A stretch of 64,000 bases of DNA from AC-32 sp963717725 (GTDB lineage Bacteria; Actinomycetota; Thermoleophilia; Gaiellales; Gaiellaceae). The DNA lies in the NCBI GenBank assembly GCA_963717725.1, contig CAVQWS010000024.1, positions 1-64,000 of the forward strand, read 5' to 3'. This document shows, piece after piece, positions 37,205 to 46,357 of this stretch. The notes below the pieces were generated by a model, which did not search any database, had not been told where the DNA came from, and saw only the letters and a program-made list of their open reading frames with translations. Position 1 is the first letter of the stretch. Every line of letters starts with the position of its first letter. Position numbers and translations under genes: made by a program.

Positions 37205-40200
37205 CTACTCGCCCGGCCCGAGGTCGACGAGCGTCTGGATCAGCGCCGCCACGCCGCCGCCGATGGCAACGTCGTCATTACCGTCGAGCGCGTTGATCGC
37301 GAGCAAGTCGTTCGCGGCCTCCGAGTGGCTGATCCCGACGGCAGTGGCGAGGCCCGTCACATCCACGACACCGCCGTTCGCGACCACCGCGATGTTGTCG
37401 GGGCCGTTGGTGCCGTTGACGGTGACCGTGTCCGCTGCGCCGTCACCTGCAGCGCCGCCGAGCACGCCCGCCAGGTCGATGTCGGCCTTGGCCACGGCGG
37501 TCCCGGATAGGTCATTAAAGACGGCCGTGTCGGCGCCGCCGAGCGCGGTGAGGTCGACCCGCTCGGTGGTGCCCACGTCCATGACGATGTTCCCCACGTT
37601 GCGTGTGAAGCGGAGCCGTCCGGCTACGGCCGAGGCGTCGAAGTTCTCTGCGACTCCGGCGCCGTTGAACTCCATCGTGTCGATGCCCGCCTCGCCCTCG
37701 ACGAGGTCGTTGGCGTCGCCCGGGTTCCAGACGAGGGTGTCGTTCCCGTCGCCGCCGAACATCGAGTCGTTCTGCTGCTGGCCGACGATCCGGTCGTTGC
37801 CGTCGCCGCCGGTGAGGACGTCGGCCTCGGTCCCGCCGTTGATCACGAGCTGGATCAGTGCAGCGAGGCCCGGCCCGGCGGTGATCGTGTCGGCTCCGCC
37901 GAGGCCGTTGACGGTCAACTTGTCGTTTGCGGCCTCCGAATGGGCGATCTGGACGGTCACTGGAGCCCCGAAGACGTCCACGACGTCTTCGATTGGGGTG
38001 ATCTGGATGTCATCGGGGTCGTTCGTGCCGTTGACGGTGACCGAGTCGGCCGCGCCGTCTCCCCCGCCGCCGCCGATCGCGGCCTCGAGGTCGAAGGCAA
38101 CGCGCTTGAGATCGGTCCCGCTGGTGTCGTTCACGACCGCGTTGTCGTTACCGCCGAGCGCCTGCACGTCGATGAACTCGATGTCGTTCAGGTCCATCGT
38201 GATGTTGCCGACGTCGCGGAAGAACCGCACCCGCCCACCATTCGCCGAGAGGTCGAAGTTCTCGGCCGCGCCGGCGCCGTTGAAGAGCAGCGTGTCGGCG
38301 CCGTCGTCGGCACCGTCTTGCCCCTCGACGACGTCACTGCCGTCGCCCGGATCCCAGATGAAGGTGTCGTTGCCGGCTCCGAGGAGTCCAGTATCGGCGC
38401 CGCCGTTTCCGTCGATCACGTCGTCGCCGTCGCCGCCGACCAGCACCTCGGCGCCGTCGCCGCCGTTGATCGCGTCGTTCCCGGCGCCGCCGTCGATCCC
38501 GAGCTTGATCAGAGCTGCGAGCCCGACCGACCCGTTGATCGTGTCGTTGCCGACGAGCCCGTTGACGTTCAGGAGGTCGTTCGCAGCCTCCGAGTGCTCG
38601 ATCTTCACGGCCGCGGCCAGTCCGGTCACGTCGACCGCACCCGCGTTGGGGACGATCGCGATCGAATCGTTGCCGGCCGTGCCGTTGATCGTGGTCGTGT
38701 CGACCGCGCCGTCGCTGGCGAGGTCGAACACGACGTTCTTGACGTCGGTCGCGGACAGATCGTTCACGACCGCGTTGTCGATGCCGCCGAGGGCCCGGAG
38801 ATCGACCCGCTCGGTGTCGTCGACGTCCATCGTGATGTTCCCGACGTTGCGGAGGAGCTTGAGCCGGTTGCCGTTGGCGGAGAAATCGAAGTTCTCCGCG
38901 GCAGCGGCGCCGTTGAAGACCAGCGTGTCCGTGCCGGCCTCGCCTTCCACCTTGTCGCTCCCGTCGCCGGGATCCCACGTGAACGAGTCGTCGCCGGCGC
39001 CGAGGAGACCGGTGTCGGTCCCACCGTTGCCGTCGATCGCGTCGTTCCCGCTCCCACCTAGCAGCGTGTCGTTGCCGTCGCCGCCGTTGATCGCGTCGTT
39101 GCCGGCTCCGCCGTCCAGCGTCAGCTGGGTGAGCGACGCGAGCCCGAGACCGGCGTTGACCGTGTCGTTGCCGGCGAGGGACTCGATGGTCAGCGCTTCC
39201 GAGTTGACGACGTCGATCGGAATCCCGGCAGGACCGCCCGAGATGGAGATGTGGCCGGCGGCCACCGACGCTGCCACGCCGATCGTGTCGTTTCCGGTCG
39301 TGCCCTCGACGACCACGCGGTCGCTGCCCGCGCCGGGATCGAGGTTCAGCTTGTCGTTCGCGGCCTGCGCACGGAGGACGTTGACCGCCGCCCCGACGCC
39401 GCCGATCGAGATGCCGCCGCGGACCCGGAGCTCGTTTGCAGCGGACGAGCCCTTGATGTCGACGACGTCTGCAGCCCCGTCGTTCGCCAGGTCGGCGTTG
39501 AGCTGGGCGAGCCCGGCGCCCGTGAGGTCGTTGACGACGACGTTGTCCGCGCCGCCGGACGCCCGAAGGTCGAATCGCTCGACGCTCGCGATGTTCACCG
39601 TGCCCGCGCCGACGAACCTCAGCCGCTTTCCGTTAGCCGAGAACGCGAACTTCTCCGCGGCCTTCGAGCCGTTGAAGACGACGAGGTCGCTGCCCGCGCC
39701 GCCTTCGATCACGTCGTTGCCCCGCTTGCCGTCGATCGTGTCGTTGCCGATGCCGCCGAACAGCCGCTCGGCTGCGGAGCCGCTGCGCAGCACGTCGTTG
39801 CCGGTGTCACCGAAGAGGCTCGTCGCCTCGTTGCCCGTGAACACGCCATACCTCTCGTTGATCGAGAGCGTGTCGGCGCCGAATGCGCCGTGAACGACGA
39901 TCCGGTTGAAGGCCGAGCGCTTGAAGGTGAACTCGGCGGAGCCGTTGCCGCCGACGTCGACCTGGAGTCGGGACTTGTTGCCCGGCTTCAGCCGTAGCGT
40001 GATCTTGTCGCTCTTTGCCGTGCCGAGCACGTTGAGCCGGCCGCGGCGGATACTCGCCGTGACCTCCGGCTTCGCCTTGGTGGGCTTCTTCGTCGCCGCC
40101 TTCTCGGGCGGCGGGTTGGCCTCCCGTGCCCCGTAGGCCGAGGCCGACGAGAGCACGAGGGCAGCGAAGAACACCGCGAGCGACGCCGCGAGGACGATCG

Positions 40201-40261
40201 CTCCGCGTCGGCCACCGCCATCGCGCCTCCTGCCAATGATTGATTCGAATGCGGTTAGCAC
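37205..40261 (-). CDS. secreted RTX-like calcium-binding repeat protein (four-module form)
   Basis: About 1,018 residues from GTG 40261, which has AAGGAGG 6 nt upstream. A signal segment (GAIVLAASLAVFFAALVLSS) is followed by a charged linker and repeated modules. Each module has RTX-type GGxGxD runs (GGAGNDAINGGDGNDTLLGG, VIDGNGGADTGLLGAG), then WDPGDGSDVVEG, a segment AENFDLSANGGRVRFFRDVG, ERVDLRALGGIDNAVVNDLS and HSEAANDLLNVNGL. The GGxGxD runs should bind Ca2+ and fold outside the cell. No enzymatic domain is visible. The same module builds the protein at 44538-46268, and both genes have the same 5' element. Confidence 0.88.
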   Translation of the reverse strand: MLTAFESIIGRRRDGGGRRGAIVLAASLAVFFAALVLSSASAYGAREANPPPEKAATKKPTKAKPEVTASIRRGRLNVLGTAKSDKITLRLKPGNKSRLQVDVGGNGSAEFTFKRSAFNRIVVHGAFGADTLSINERYGVFTGNEATSLFGDTGNDVLRSGSAAERLFGGIGNDTIDGKRGNDVIEGGAGSDLVVFNGSKAAEKFAFSANGKRLRFVGAGTVNIASVERFDLRASGGADNVVVNDLTGAGLAQLNADLANDGAADVVDIKGSSAANELRVRGGISIGGVGAAVNVLRAQAANDKLNLDPGAGSDRVVVEGTTGNDTIGVAASVAAGHISISGGPAGIPIDVVNSEALTIESLAGNDTVNAGLGLASLTQLTLDGGAGNDAINGGDGNDTLLGGSGNDAIDGNGGTDTGLLGAGDDSFTWDPGDGSDKVEGEAGTDTLVFNGAAAAENFDFSANGNRLKLLRNVGNITMDVDDTERVDLRALGGIDNAVVNDLSATDVKNVVFDLASDGAVDTTTINGTAGNDSIAIVPNAGAVDVTGLAAAVKIEHSEAANDLLNVNGLVGNDTINGSVGLAALIKLGIDGGAGNDAINGGDGAEVLVGGDGDDVIDGNGGADTGLLGAGNDTFIWDPGDGSDVVEGQDGADDGADTLLFNGAGAAENFDLSANGGRVRFFRDVGNITMDLNDIEFIDVQALGGNDNAVVNDTSGTDLKRVAFDLEAAIGGGGGDGAADSVTVNGTNDPDDIQITPIEDVVDVFGAPVTVQIAHSEAANDKLTVNGLGGADTITAGPGLAALIQLVINGGTEADVLTGGDGNDRIVGQQQNDSMFGGDGNDTLVWNPGDANDLVEGEAGIDTMEFNGAGVAENFDASAVAGRLRFTRNVGNIVMDVGTTERVDLTALGGADTAVFNDLSGTAVAKADIDLAGVLGGAAGDGAADTVTVNGTNGPDNIAVVANGGVVDVTGLATAVGISHSEAANDLLAINALDGNDDVAIGGGVAALIQTLVDLGPGE

Positions 40262-40287
40262 GTATTCCTCCTTGATCGCGATGCCGG

Positions 40288-40360
40288 ATTGGCTTGTCTT
40301 GGCGATGGTGGAGGCGGCGGACCCGCATTCGCACCGTGGCGACCCCCCTGTCTTTTGCGC
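40288..40360 (-). promoter_or_regulatory. conserved 5' element, copy B (before the large RTX-like gene)
   Basis: On the minus strand: GCGCAAAAGACAGGGGGG, then TCGCCACGGTGCGAATGC, GTCCGCCGC, CCACCATC and AGACAAGCCAAT. Copy A at 44424-44494 matches at about 64 of 73 positions. It ends 27 nt before the GTG start. It may be a promoter/activator site or an untranslated leader structure. Confidence 0.6.
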
Positions 40361-40424
40361 ACGTCCGCCGCGGGGCACGAGCCCCGCCGCGAGGCAGGGA
40401 CTGACGACGATTAACATCGCAGCC

Positions 40425-40955
40425 GTGGGCGAAAGAACAGTACGTCGCGTCGTCACGGGCACGACCGATGGCATTTCCCACGTGTCCCGAGATGATCTCG
40501 TTCAACCCGTGACGGTCTCTGCGCTTCCCGGATACGCGTGGCATCGCCTCTGGAGCCTCGATGACCCGCCTACCGACCCGCCAAGCGCAGAGGCCGAAGG
40601 TCCCCTCGCGCACTTCCCGCCTGCCGGCGGCATTCGCTTCAACCTCTTCACGGTTCCGCCGCAGCAATCCCGGGCTTCCGGTGCACTCTCAACCGAGGCA
40701 GAGCGGGAGCTCGAAGAGCTGCTTCCCGGGCGAACGGCCTACATGGAATCGGACCAGAGCGGCATGCACCGCACCCCAAGCGTCGATCTCATCTGCGTTT
40801 TGTCGGGGGAAATCTGGCTCGAACTCGACGCCAAGGAGGTCCACCTTCGCGAGGGCGACTGTGTCGTTCAGAACGGCGCTCGACACGCCTGGCGGAACAA
40901 GGGCGACCGCCCATGCACGATGGCGATTGTGCTGGTCGGGGCGGACGCAGGCTAG
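40425..40955 (+). CDS. cupin-domain protein
   Basis: 176 residues from GTG 40425. The C-terminal half is a single cupin barrel (GMHRTPSVDLICVLSGEIWL, REGDCVVQNGARHAWRNKGD, CTMAIVLVGA) with His residues that could hold a metal. The N-terminal half has no assigned domain. Such proteins often act in catabolism of aromatic or carbonyl compounds, but no substrate can be inferred. Divergent from the RTX-like gene, sharing the region that holds conserved element B; its stop overlaps that of the convergent LuxR-type gene by 4 nt. Confidence 0.85.
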   Translation: MGERTVRRVVTGTTDGISHVSRDDLVQPVTVSALPGYAWHRLWSLDDPPTDPPSAEAEGPLAHFPPAGGIRFNLFTVPPQQSRASGALSTEAERELEELLPGRTAYMESDQSGMHRTPSVDLICVLSGEIWLELDAKEVHLREGDCVVQNGARHAWRNKGDRPCTMAIVLVGADAG

Positions 40956-43803
40956 GCCGGCACTCGGGCGTCCCGCTCCAATGCCGCGCGAAGCTCGTCT
41001 CGCGAGGCGAGTTGCAGTTTGCGGAAGACGCTGGTGAGGTGACCCTCAACCGTGCGTGCGGTAACGAACAGTGTCTGGGCGATCTCGCGGTTGGTGAGGC
41101 CGTGGCTGGCGTGCTCGGCGATCCGGCGCTCGCTGGCTGTCAGCGAGTCGAGCCCTCTCAGCACGACCCGGCGCGGGCGCGCGCCGGTGGCACGGAGCTC
41201 GGTCTCGGCCTGCTCGGCGAGCGGTCTGGCGCCGGCGCGGTACGCGGCGTCGAGTGCCTCGCGGAGGAGCTCGCGTGCTTCGGTGCGCCGGTTGCGCCGC
41301 CGGAGCAGGGCGCCGAGGTCGGCAAGAGCGCGCGCTCTCTCCAACTTGGCGTCAGCACGCTCGAGCGTGCCGATCGCCTCACGAAGCAGGACCTCGCCAC
41401 GGTCGCCGCCGGCCACGACGCCGGCGGCACGCATCGCCACCCCGAGCGCGCGCGGGGCACCGAAGGCCCTGGCGAGCTCGAGCTCTTCTGCTGCGAGGCG
41501 TCCTGCTGGCTCCCGCTCGCCGAGCGCCAGCTGGGCGAGCGCGGCCTCCGATCGCCAGGGGAGGTAACCCGGGCAGGTGACCAGCGCTCGCGTCAGGAGG
41601 ACGCCAACCGCCAGGAAGTCATCCAGCCCTTCGGCGACCCGGCGCTGTTCGACCCGCAGCCGGCCGCGGGCGAGGCGAAGCATTGCAGCGGGGATCGATC
41701 CGATCTCCGCTTCGGAGGGGAGCGGCGCGAGCGCCTCCTCTGCCGCCTCGAGCTCGCCCTGATCGACGAGCGTCTTGACGAGCACACCGGCATTGAGCAC
41801 GCGGTAAAGGGGTGGCGCGGGGAGCTCGCCCGCGGCCAGTGCCGTCCTCGTGTCTCCCTCGGCGGCGAACAGATCGCCGCGTCGGAACGCGAGCCAGCCG
41901 CGGTGCGCAAGGCCGACGGCAAGCCGGCTGCCGTCTCCGGTCGCCCGCGCCTGCGCGATCGAGGCGTCGAGCAGCGGCCGCACCTGGACATAGCGCTCGG
42001 CCCAAAGCAGAGAGAGCGTCGCCTGCGAGAACCAGGTTGCGAGCGAGAACCACGGCCTGCCCGCCGAACCCGGAGGCGTACTCTGTCCGGCCAGAAGTGC
42101 GCGGCTCGCAAGCTCGGCGCCGACCTCGGCCGGCTCGTTCGTGAGGACGGATATGAACGCGGCCGCAGCCAGCAGCTCGGCTGGCGCCGCCGGATCGTCG
42201 CCGGCCCGCTCGCGTAACGTCTCACGCCGGAGCGCCACCGAGGGCGCCGTCGCGGGGTCGTTCATCCCGGGGATCACGGCCGCAGCCTCGAGCAGGAGTG
42301 CGAGCTCCGACTGGCCAGAATCGAGCGACGACGCCGCGCGATCGAGAACCTCGACCGCCTCGGCGAAGCGGTGAGCGCGGCTGAGCGCGAGCCCCAGCAC
42401 CATGGCTGCTTCGGCCGCTGCCGCGGCGTTCGGCGCGGTGTCCACGGCCAGCTGCAAGTGCTCGGCCCAGTCGGCGAGTCCAGCGTTCGCCTCGGCCATT
42501 CCGAGGTCGAGCAGCAATGCCGACCGCTCGCCGGGAGGCGGCGGTTCAGCGAGCGCCCGGCGCAGGAAGACGGCCTCCGACTCGTGAGCGCCCTGCTTCC
42601 CCGCCGCGCACGCGGCCTCGACCAGCCGCTCGACGACCCAGCCATCGGCGGCAGGCTCGCTTGCCAGCAGGTGCTGGGCGACGTGCGCGGACGCGCCCGC
42701 TTGCTCGGCGAGCAGCTCGGCGGCGCGGCGGTGGCCTTGCGCGCGCTCGGCGCGGGAGAGCCCCGAGTAGATCCCGTCACGGACGATCGGATGCACGAAC
42801 CTCAGCGGCCGGCCGGACTCGAGGATTCCCGCAGTCGCCAGCAGATCGGCCGCCTCGGCTGCCTCTTGCTCTTCGAGGCCCGCGAGCCGCGCTGCTTGGA
42901 GAAGGTCGCTTTGCTCGAGTACCGCTAGCGCTCGTGCGAGCCGCCCGGCATGCTCCGGCAACCGTTGCAGCCGGAGGCCGACCGAACGACCGACCGTTTG
43001 TACAGCGCTTCCGATGCCTCCCTCGCTCACCGGCTCCACGAGCTCGCGCACGAGGAACGGCGTCCCCCGCGTTACGCGCATGCAGGTCTCGACGACGGCC
43101 GGATCCGGAGTCGCACCGAGCTTCGCCTCCAGGAGCTGGGCAACGGCGGCTCTGGTCAGTGGCGAGAGACGGATCACATCGGCGGAGGGATCGGTCGTCA
43201 CGGTCGCAAGCAGCTCGGCACCGGCAGCTGCCTCGCGAGGACGGGTCGCCACCACGAGAGCGACCTCCAGCTCTTCGAGCCGAGTGAGCAGGAAGGCCAG
43301 GTAACGCAGGGACGAGGCGTCTGCCCAGTGTGCGTCGTCAACCACGAGGCAGAGCGGACGCCGACAGCGGCCAGATTCGCGCAGAACCAGTAGAGGCCGT
43401 GGAGGATCGCGAATGAGGGATCGACGCCCGACGAGGGCGGGCCCTCCACAGCGGGTGCGCCCGGAAGCCGAAGCAGGCCGGCCGCAACGCCGGCGGCGCC
43501 TTGCAGCAGCTCGGCGCGCTCGAGCTCCGATGCCTCGACCAGCGGCGGCTCGAAAAGCTGACGCACCACTCCGAAGGCGAAGTTGCGCTCCAGCTCGGTC
43601 CCCCGCGACCGAAGCACACGCATTCCGCCCTCTGCCGCCGCCGTCCGGGCCGCCGCGAGCAGCGCCGTCTTGCCAATCCCGGCCGGCCCTTCGATCACCA
43701 GGAACCTGCCGCGCCCCGTGCGAGCGTCGGCCAGCGCCGACTCGATCCGCGCCAGCTCCTCATTCCGCTCGAGCAGCGGTTCGATGGCCGCGGCGACGTT
43801 CAT
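40952..43803 (-). CDS. large LuxR-family regulator with AAA/STAND ATPase (paralogue 2, frameshifted)
   Basis: Same architecture as 33831-36680: start MNVAAAIEPLLERNEELARI, Walker A IEGPAGIGKTALLAAART, Walker B VVDDAHWADASSLRYLAFLL, LuxR helix-turn-helix TASERRIAEHASHGLTNREI with TRTVEGHLTSVFRKLQL. About 950 residues if read through. The frame changes near 43355, just before Walker B, where one base is missing relative to the paralogue (VGPLCLVVDD). The rest is intact, so an error in the sequence is likely. It diverges from a cupredoxin gene and a second RTX-like gene. Confidence 0.88.
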
Positions 43804-43880
43804 GTGCCTCAAGCCTACTCCCCATGCGCGGAATGTCACATCTGTCGCCACGGCAGATCGCACGTTGGGCGCCTTCGGGG

Positions 43881-43910
43881 AAAGTCCGGGGGGTCTCCAC
43901 GGTGCGAATC
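43881..43910 (+). promoter_or_regulatory. conserved 5' element, copy C (before the cupredoxin gene)
   Basis: AAAGTCCGGGGGGTC then TCCACGGTGCGAATC matches the core of copies A and B (GGGGGGTC-CCACGGTGCGAAT), but not their downstream part. It lies 78 nt before the ATG at 43988, similar in distance to copy A. Confidence 0.55.
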
Positions 43911-43987
43911 ACCATCCCGGCCTTCGAGGATCGACCGTCCGATCCTGGGCTCGAGCACGAGCCCATTACCCGAAGGAGGAGAAAGAC

Positions 43988-44361
43988 ATGAGAAGGATTC
44001 TGCGCACGCGATCGTTGCTACTCGGCGCGGTCGCAGCCACAGCGCTCGCTGACGGGCAACGGCGTCGGCCGACGCCGCGAAGACCGTCAACGGAACGGTC
44101 GGCCCTGGTTTTACGATCGGGCTGACAATCCAGGGCAAGAAGGTCACGAAGCTGAAGGCAGGAACGCCGTACCGCTTCGTGATCCGGGACCGCGCGGACA
44201 TTCACGACTTCCATCTGACCGGGCCTGGTCTCAACCGAGTGCTCACGAGCGTGCCGTTCACCGGGACGAAGAGCTTCATGCTGAGACTGAGGAAGGGGAG
44301 CTACCGCTTCGTCTGCGACCCGCACTCCGGGATCATGCACGGCCGCTTCCTGGTCTCCTGA
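43988..44361 (+). CDS. secreted cupredoxin-like protein (frameshifted)
   Basis: ATG with AAGGAGGAG upstream starts a signal peptide (RSLLLGAVAATALA). The mature part continues in another frame from about 44053: TASADAAKTVNGTVGPGFTI, VTKLKAGTPYRFVIRDRADI, then the copper site: His in IHDFHLTGPG and Cys-x2-His-x4-Met in YRFVCDPHSGIMHGRF. One base missing near 44053 explains the break. About 124 residues. Role inferred: small extracellular copper/electron-transfer protein. Confidence 0.75.
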
Positions 44362-44423
44362 GCCGCGATTAGCGAGGGGCGGGACACCGGTCTCGCCCCT
44401 CAGCTCATTGCTGGCCCACCCGA

Positions 44424-44494
44424 GCGCAAAGACAGGGGGGTCGCCACGGTGCGAATGCACGTCCGCCGCGCCCACCATCACGAGACAAGCCAAT
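44424..44494 (+). promoter_or_regulatory. conserved 5' element, copy A (before the smaller RTX-like gene)
   Basis: GCGCAAAGACAGGGGGGTCG, CCACGGTGCGAATGC, GTCCGCCGC, CCACCATC and AGACAAGCCAAT in the same order as copy B. It is followed by a hairpin (GTGAGCCG/CGGCTCAC, about 44496-44518) and an AAAGGAG ribosome site; the ATG is 44 nt after the element. Confidence 0.6.
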
Positions 44495-44537
44495 CGTGAG
44501 CCGCCCCCGCGGCTCACTCGAAAGGAGACCTGTACAG

Positions 44538-46268
44538 ATGAAGAACCTCATTCGACGGACAAACACCCGCACCGTCCGGTTCGGGCGGCTGGCGGCTTCA
44601 GCTGTGGCCGTCGCCGCCGTCGTCGCCGGCGCGGCCGCGATCGCGGCCGGACAGGGGCACGCCGCGCCCGCGCTCAACGCCGTCAAAGCCTCGCACGCAG
44701 ACAAGGCGGCCAAGTTCAAGCACCCCAAGCTCAAGCACGGTGTGCTGACGGTCGAGGGGACCGAAGCTAGCGACAAGATCGCGCTTCGCCTACGGGCAGG
44801 CGATCCCGGCACTCTCGAGGTCGACGTCGGTGACGACGGCTCGGCCGATTTCAGCTTCAACCGCAACAAGATCACGAAGATCGACGTTGATGCCCGGGCC
44901 GGCGACGACCTCGTGCGCATCGACGACAGCAACGCCGCCTTCACCGACACCATCCCGACGACCGTCGACGGTGGAGACGGAAACGACACGATCGCCGGCG
45001 GCAAGGGCAGCGAGCTCCTGCTCGGCGGCGAAGGCAACGACTCGATCGATGGCAACGGCGGCAACGACCTGGCCCTGCTGGGTGCCGGTGACGACACCTT
45101 CGTCTGGGACCCGGGCGACGGCAGCGACACGATCGAAGGCCAGGACGGCACCGACACGATGCTGTTCAACGGCGCCAACGTCGCCGAGCGCGTCGGCCTG
45201 TCTGCGAACCGAAACCGCCTCGAGTTCGTCCGCGATCCCGGCAACGTCACGATGGACACCGCCGGCGTCGAGCGGGTCGACTTCAACGCCCTCGGCGGCG
45301 CCGACCTCGTCAGCATCGGCGACCTGAGCGGCACCGACGTCAGCGACGTGAACGTCGACCTCGCCAGCATCCTCGGCGGGGCCACCGGCGACGGCCAGGC
45401 CGACAGCGTCACCGTCGACGGCACCAACGGCAACGACTCGATCAACGTCAGCGGAGATGCCTCCGGTGTTGCCGTATCCGGCCTGGCAGCGCTGGTGGCG
45501 ATTCAGCACCAGGAACCGACCGATGGTCTCGCGGTCAACGGGCTCGGCGGCAACGACGCGATCTCGGCGGCCGCGCTCGCAGCCCAGGCGATCACCCTCA
45601 CCCTCGACGGCGGCACGGGAGACGACACGATTGCCGGCGCCAAGGGCGTCGAGACCGCGTTCGGCGGCGAGGGCAACGACACGATCGACGGCAACGGAGG
45701 TAACGACGCAGCGTTCCTGGGCGCCGGCGACGACACCTTTGTCTGGGATCCAGGCGACGGCAGCGACACGATCGAAGGCCAGGACGGCACCGACACGATG
45801 CTCTTCAACGGCGCCAACGGCGCCGAGAAGATCGAGCTGTCGGCGAACGGCAACCAGCTCCGATTCACCCGCGACGTCGCCGGCATCACGATGGTTACCA
45901 ACGGCGTCGAACTGGTCGACTTCAATGCTCTCGGCGGCACCGACCTCGTCACCGTGAACGACCTGAGCGGCACCGACGTCAGAAACGTGAACGTCGACCT
46001 CGCCGGCACGCTCGGCGGCGCCACCGGTGACGGCCAGCCCGACCGCGTCGTCGTCAACGCCACCGACAACGACGACACGATCAGGGTCTTCGGGGACGCG
46101 ACGGAAGTGACGGCGAAGGGTCTTGCCCCCTTGGTCGGGATCTTCCACCCGGAGGCCGCAAACGACCGGTTCGACATCAACACCCTCGCGGGCACGGACA
46201 CGGTCGATTCCGCCGGCCTAGCGGCCGGTGCGATCCAGCTCTTCGTGGACGGGGTGCTCGTCCCGTAG
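44538..46268 (+). CDS. secreted RTX-like calcium-binding repeat protein (two-module form)
   Basis: 576 residues. Signal region RLAASAVAVAAVVAGAAAIA, then two ~213-residue modules like those of the 37205-40261 protein: GGxGxD runs (GGDGNDTIAGGKGSELLLGG, GGEGNDSIDGNGGNDLALLG), DDTFVWDPGDGSDTIEGQDG, a SANGNQLRFTRDVAGITM segment, VDFNALGGADLVSIGDLSG and an EAANDRFDIN-type ending. The DNA of the two modules is nearly identical over ~90 nt (about 45090-45180 and 45729-45819). No catalytic domain. Probably binds calcium at the cell surface or in the matrix. Confidence 0.88.
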   Translation: MKNLIRRTNTRTVRFGRLAASAVAVAAVVAGAAAIAAGQGHAAPALNAVKASHADKAAKFKHPKLKHGVLTVEGTEASDKIALRLRAGDPGTLEVDVGDDGSADFSFNRNKITKIDVDARAGDDLVRIDDSNAAFTDTIPTTVDGGDGNDTIAGGKGSELLLGGEGNDSIDGNGGNDLALLGAGDDTFVWDPGDGSDTIEGQDGTDTMLFNGANVAERVGLSANRNRLEFVRDPGNVTMDTAGVERVDFNALGGADLVSIGDLSGTDVSDVNVDLASILGGATGDGQADSVTVDGTNGNDSINVSGDASGVAVSGLAALVAIQHQEPTDGLAVNGLGGNDAISAAALAAQAITLTLDGGTGDDTIAGAKGVETAFGGEGNDTIDGNGGNDAAFLGAGDDTFVWDPGDGSDTIEGQDGTDTMLFNGANGAEKIELSANGNQLRFTRDVAGITMVTNGVELVDFNALGGTDLVTVNDLSGTDVRNVNVDLAGTLGGATGDGQPDRVVVNATDNDDTIRVFGDATEVTAKGLAPLVGIFHPEAANDRFDINTLAGTDTVDSAGLAAGAIQLFVDGVLVP

Positions 46269-46290
46269 AGGAATCTCCCGAAAGGGATCG

Positions 46291-46313
46291 CGGGGCCTCC
46301 GCGCTGGAGGCCC
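46291..46313 (+). terminator. terminator after the smaller RTX-like gene
   Basis: Perfect 9-bp stem GGGGCCTCC/GGAGGCCCC with 5-nt loop, 22 nt after the stop codon. Confidence 0.85.
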
Positions 46314-46357
46314 CGCCGACCGGTGGCCAATCCGCACTCCTACAGAAAGGAGCTCCC

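Noticed and set aside
36906..39893. 995-codon open frame on the plus strand
   Set aside because: Antisense to the RTX-like gene; its Ser/Pro repeats mirror the GGxGxD codons.
40288..40360. c-di-GMP-I (GEMM) riboswitch
   Set aside because: The GCGCAAAG strand is reminiscent, but the AGGGCAAACC strand and the terminal GGG-UUGCC elements are not visible. The TCGC/GCGA stem is not kept in copy C. A covariance search would decide.
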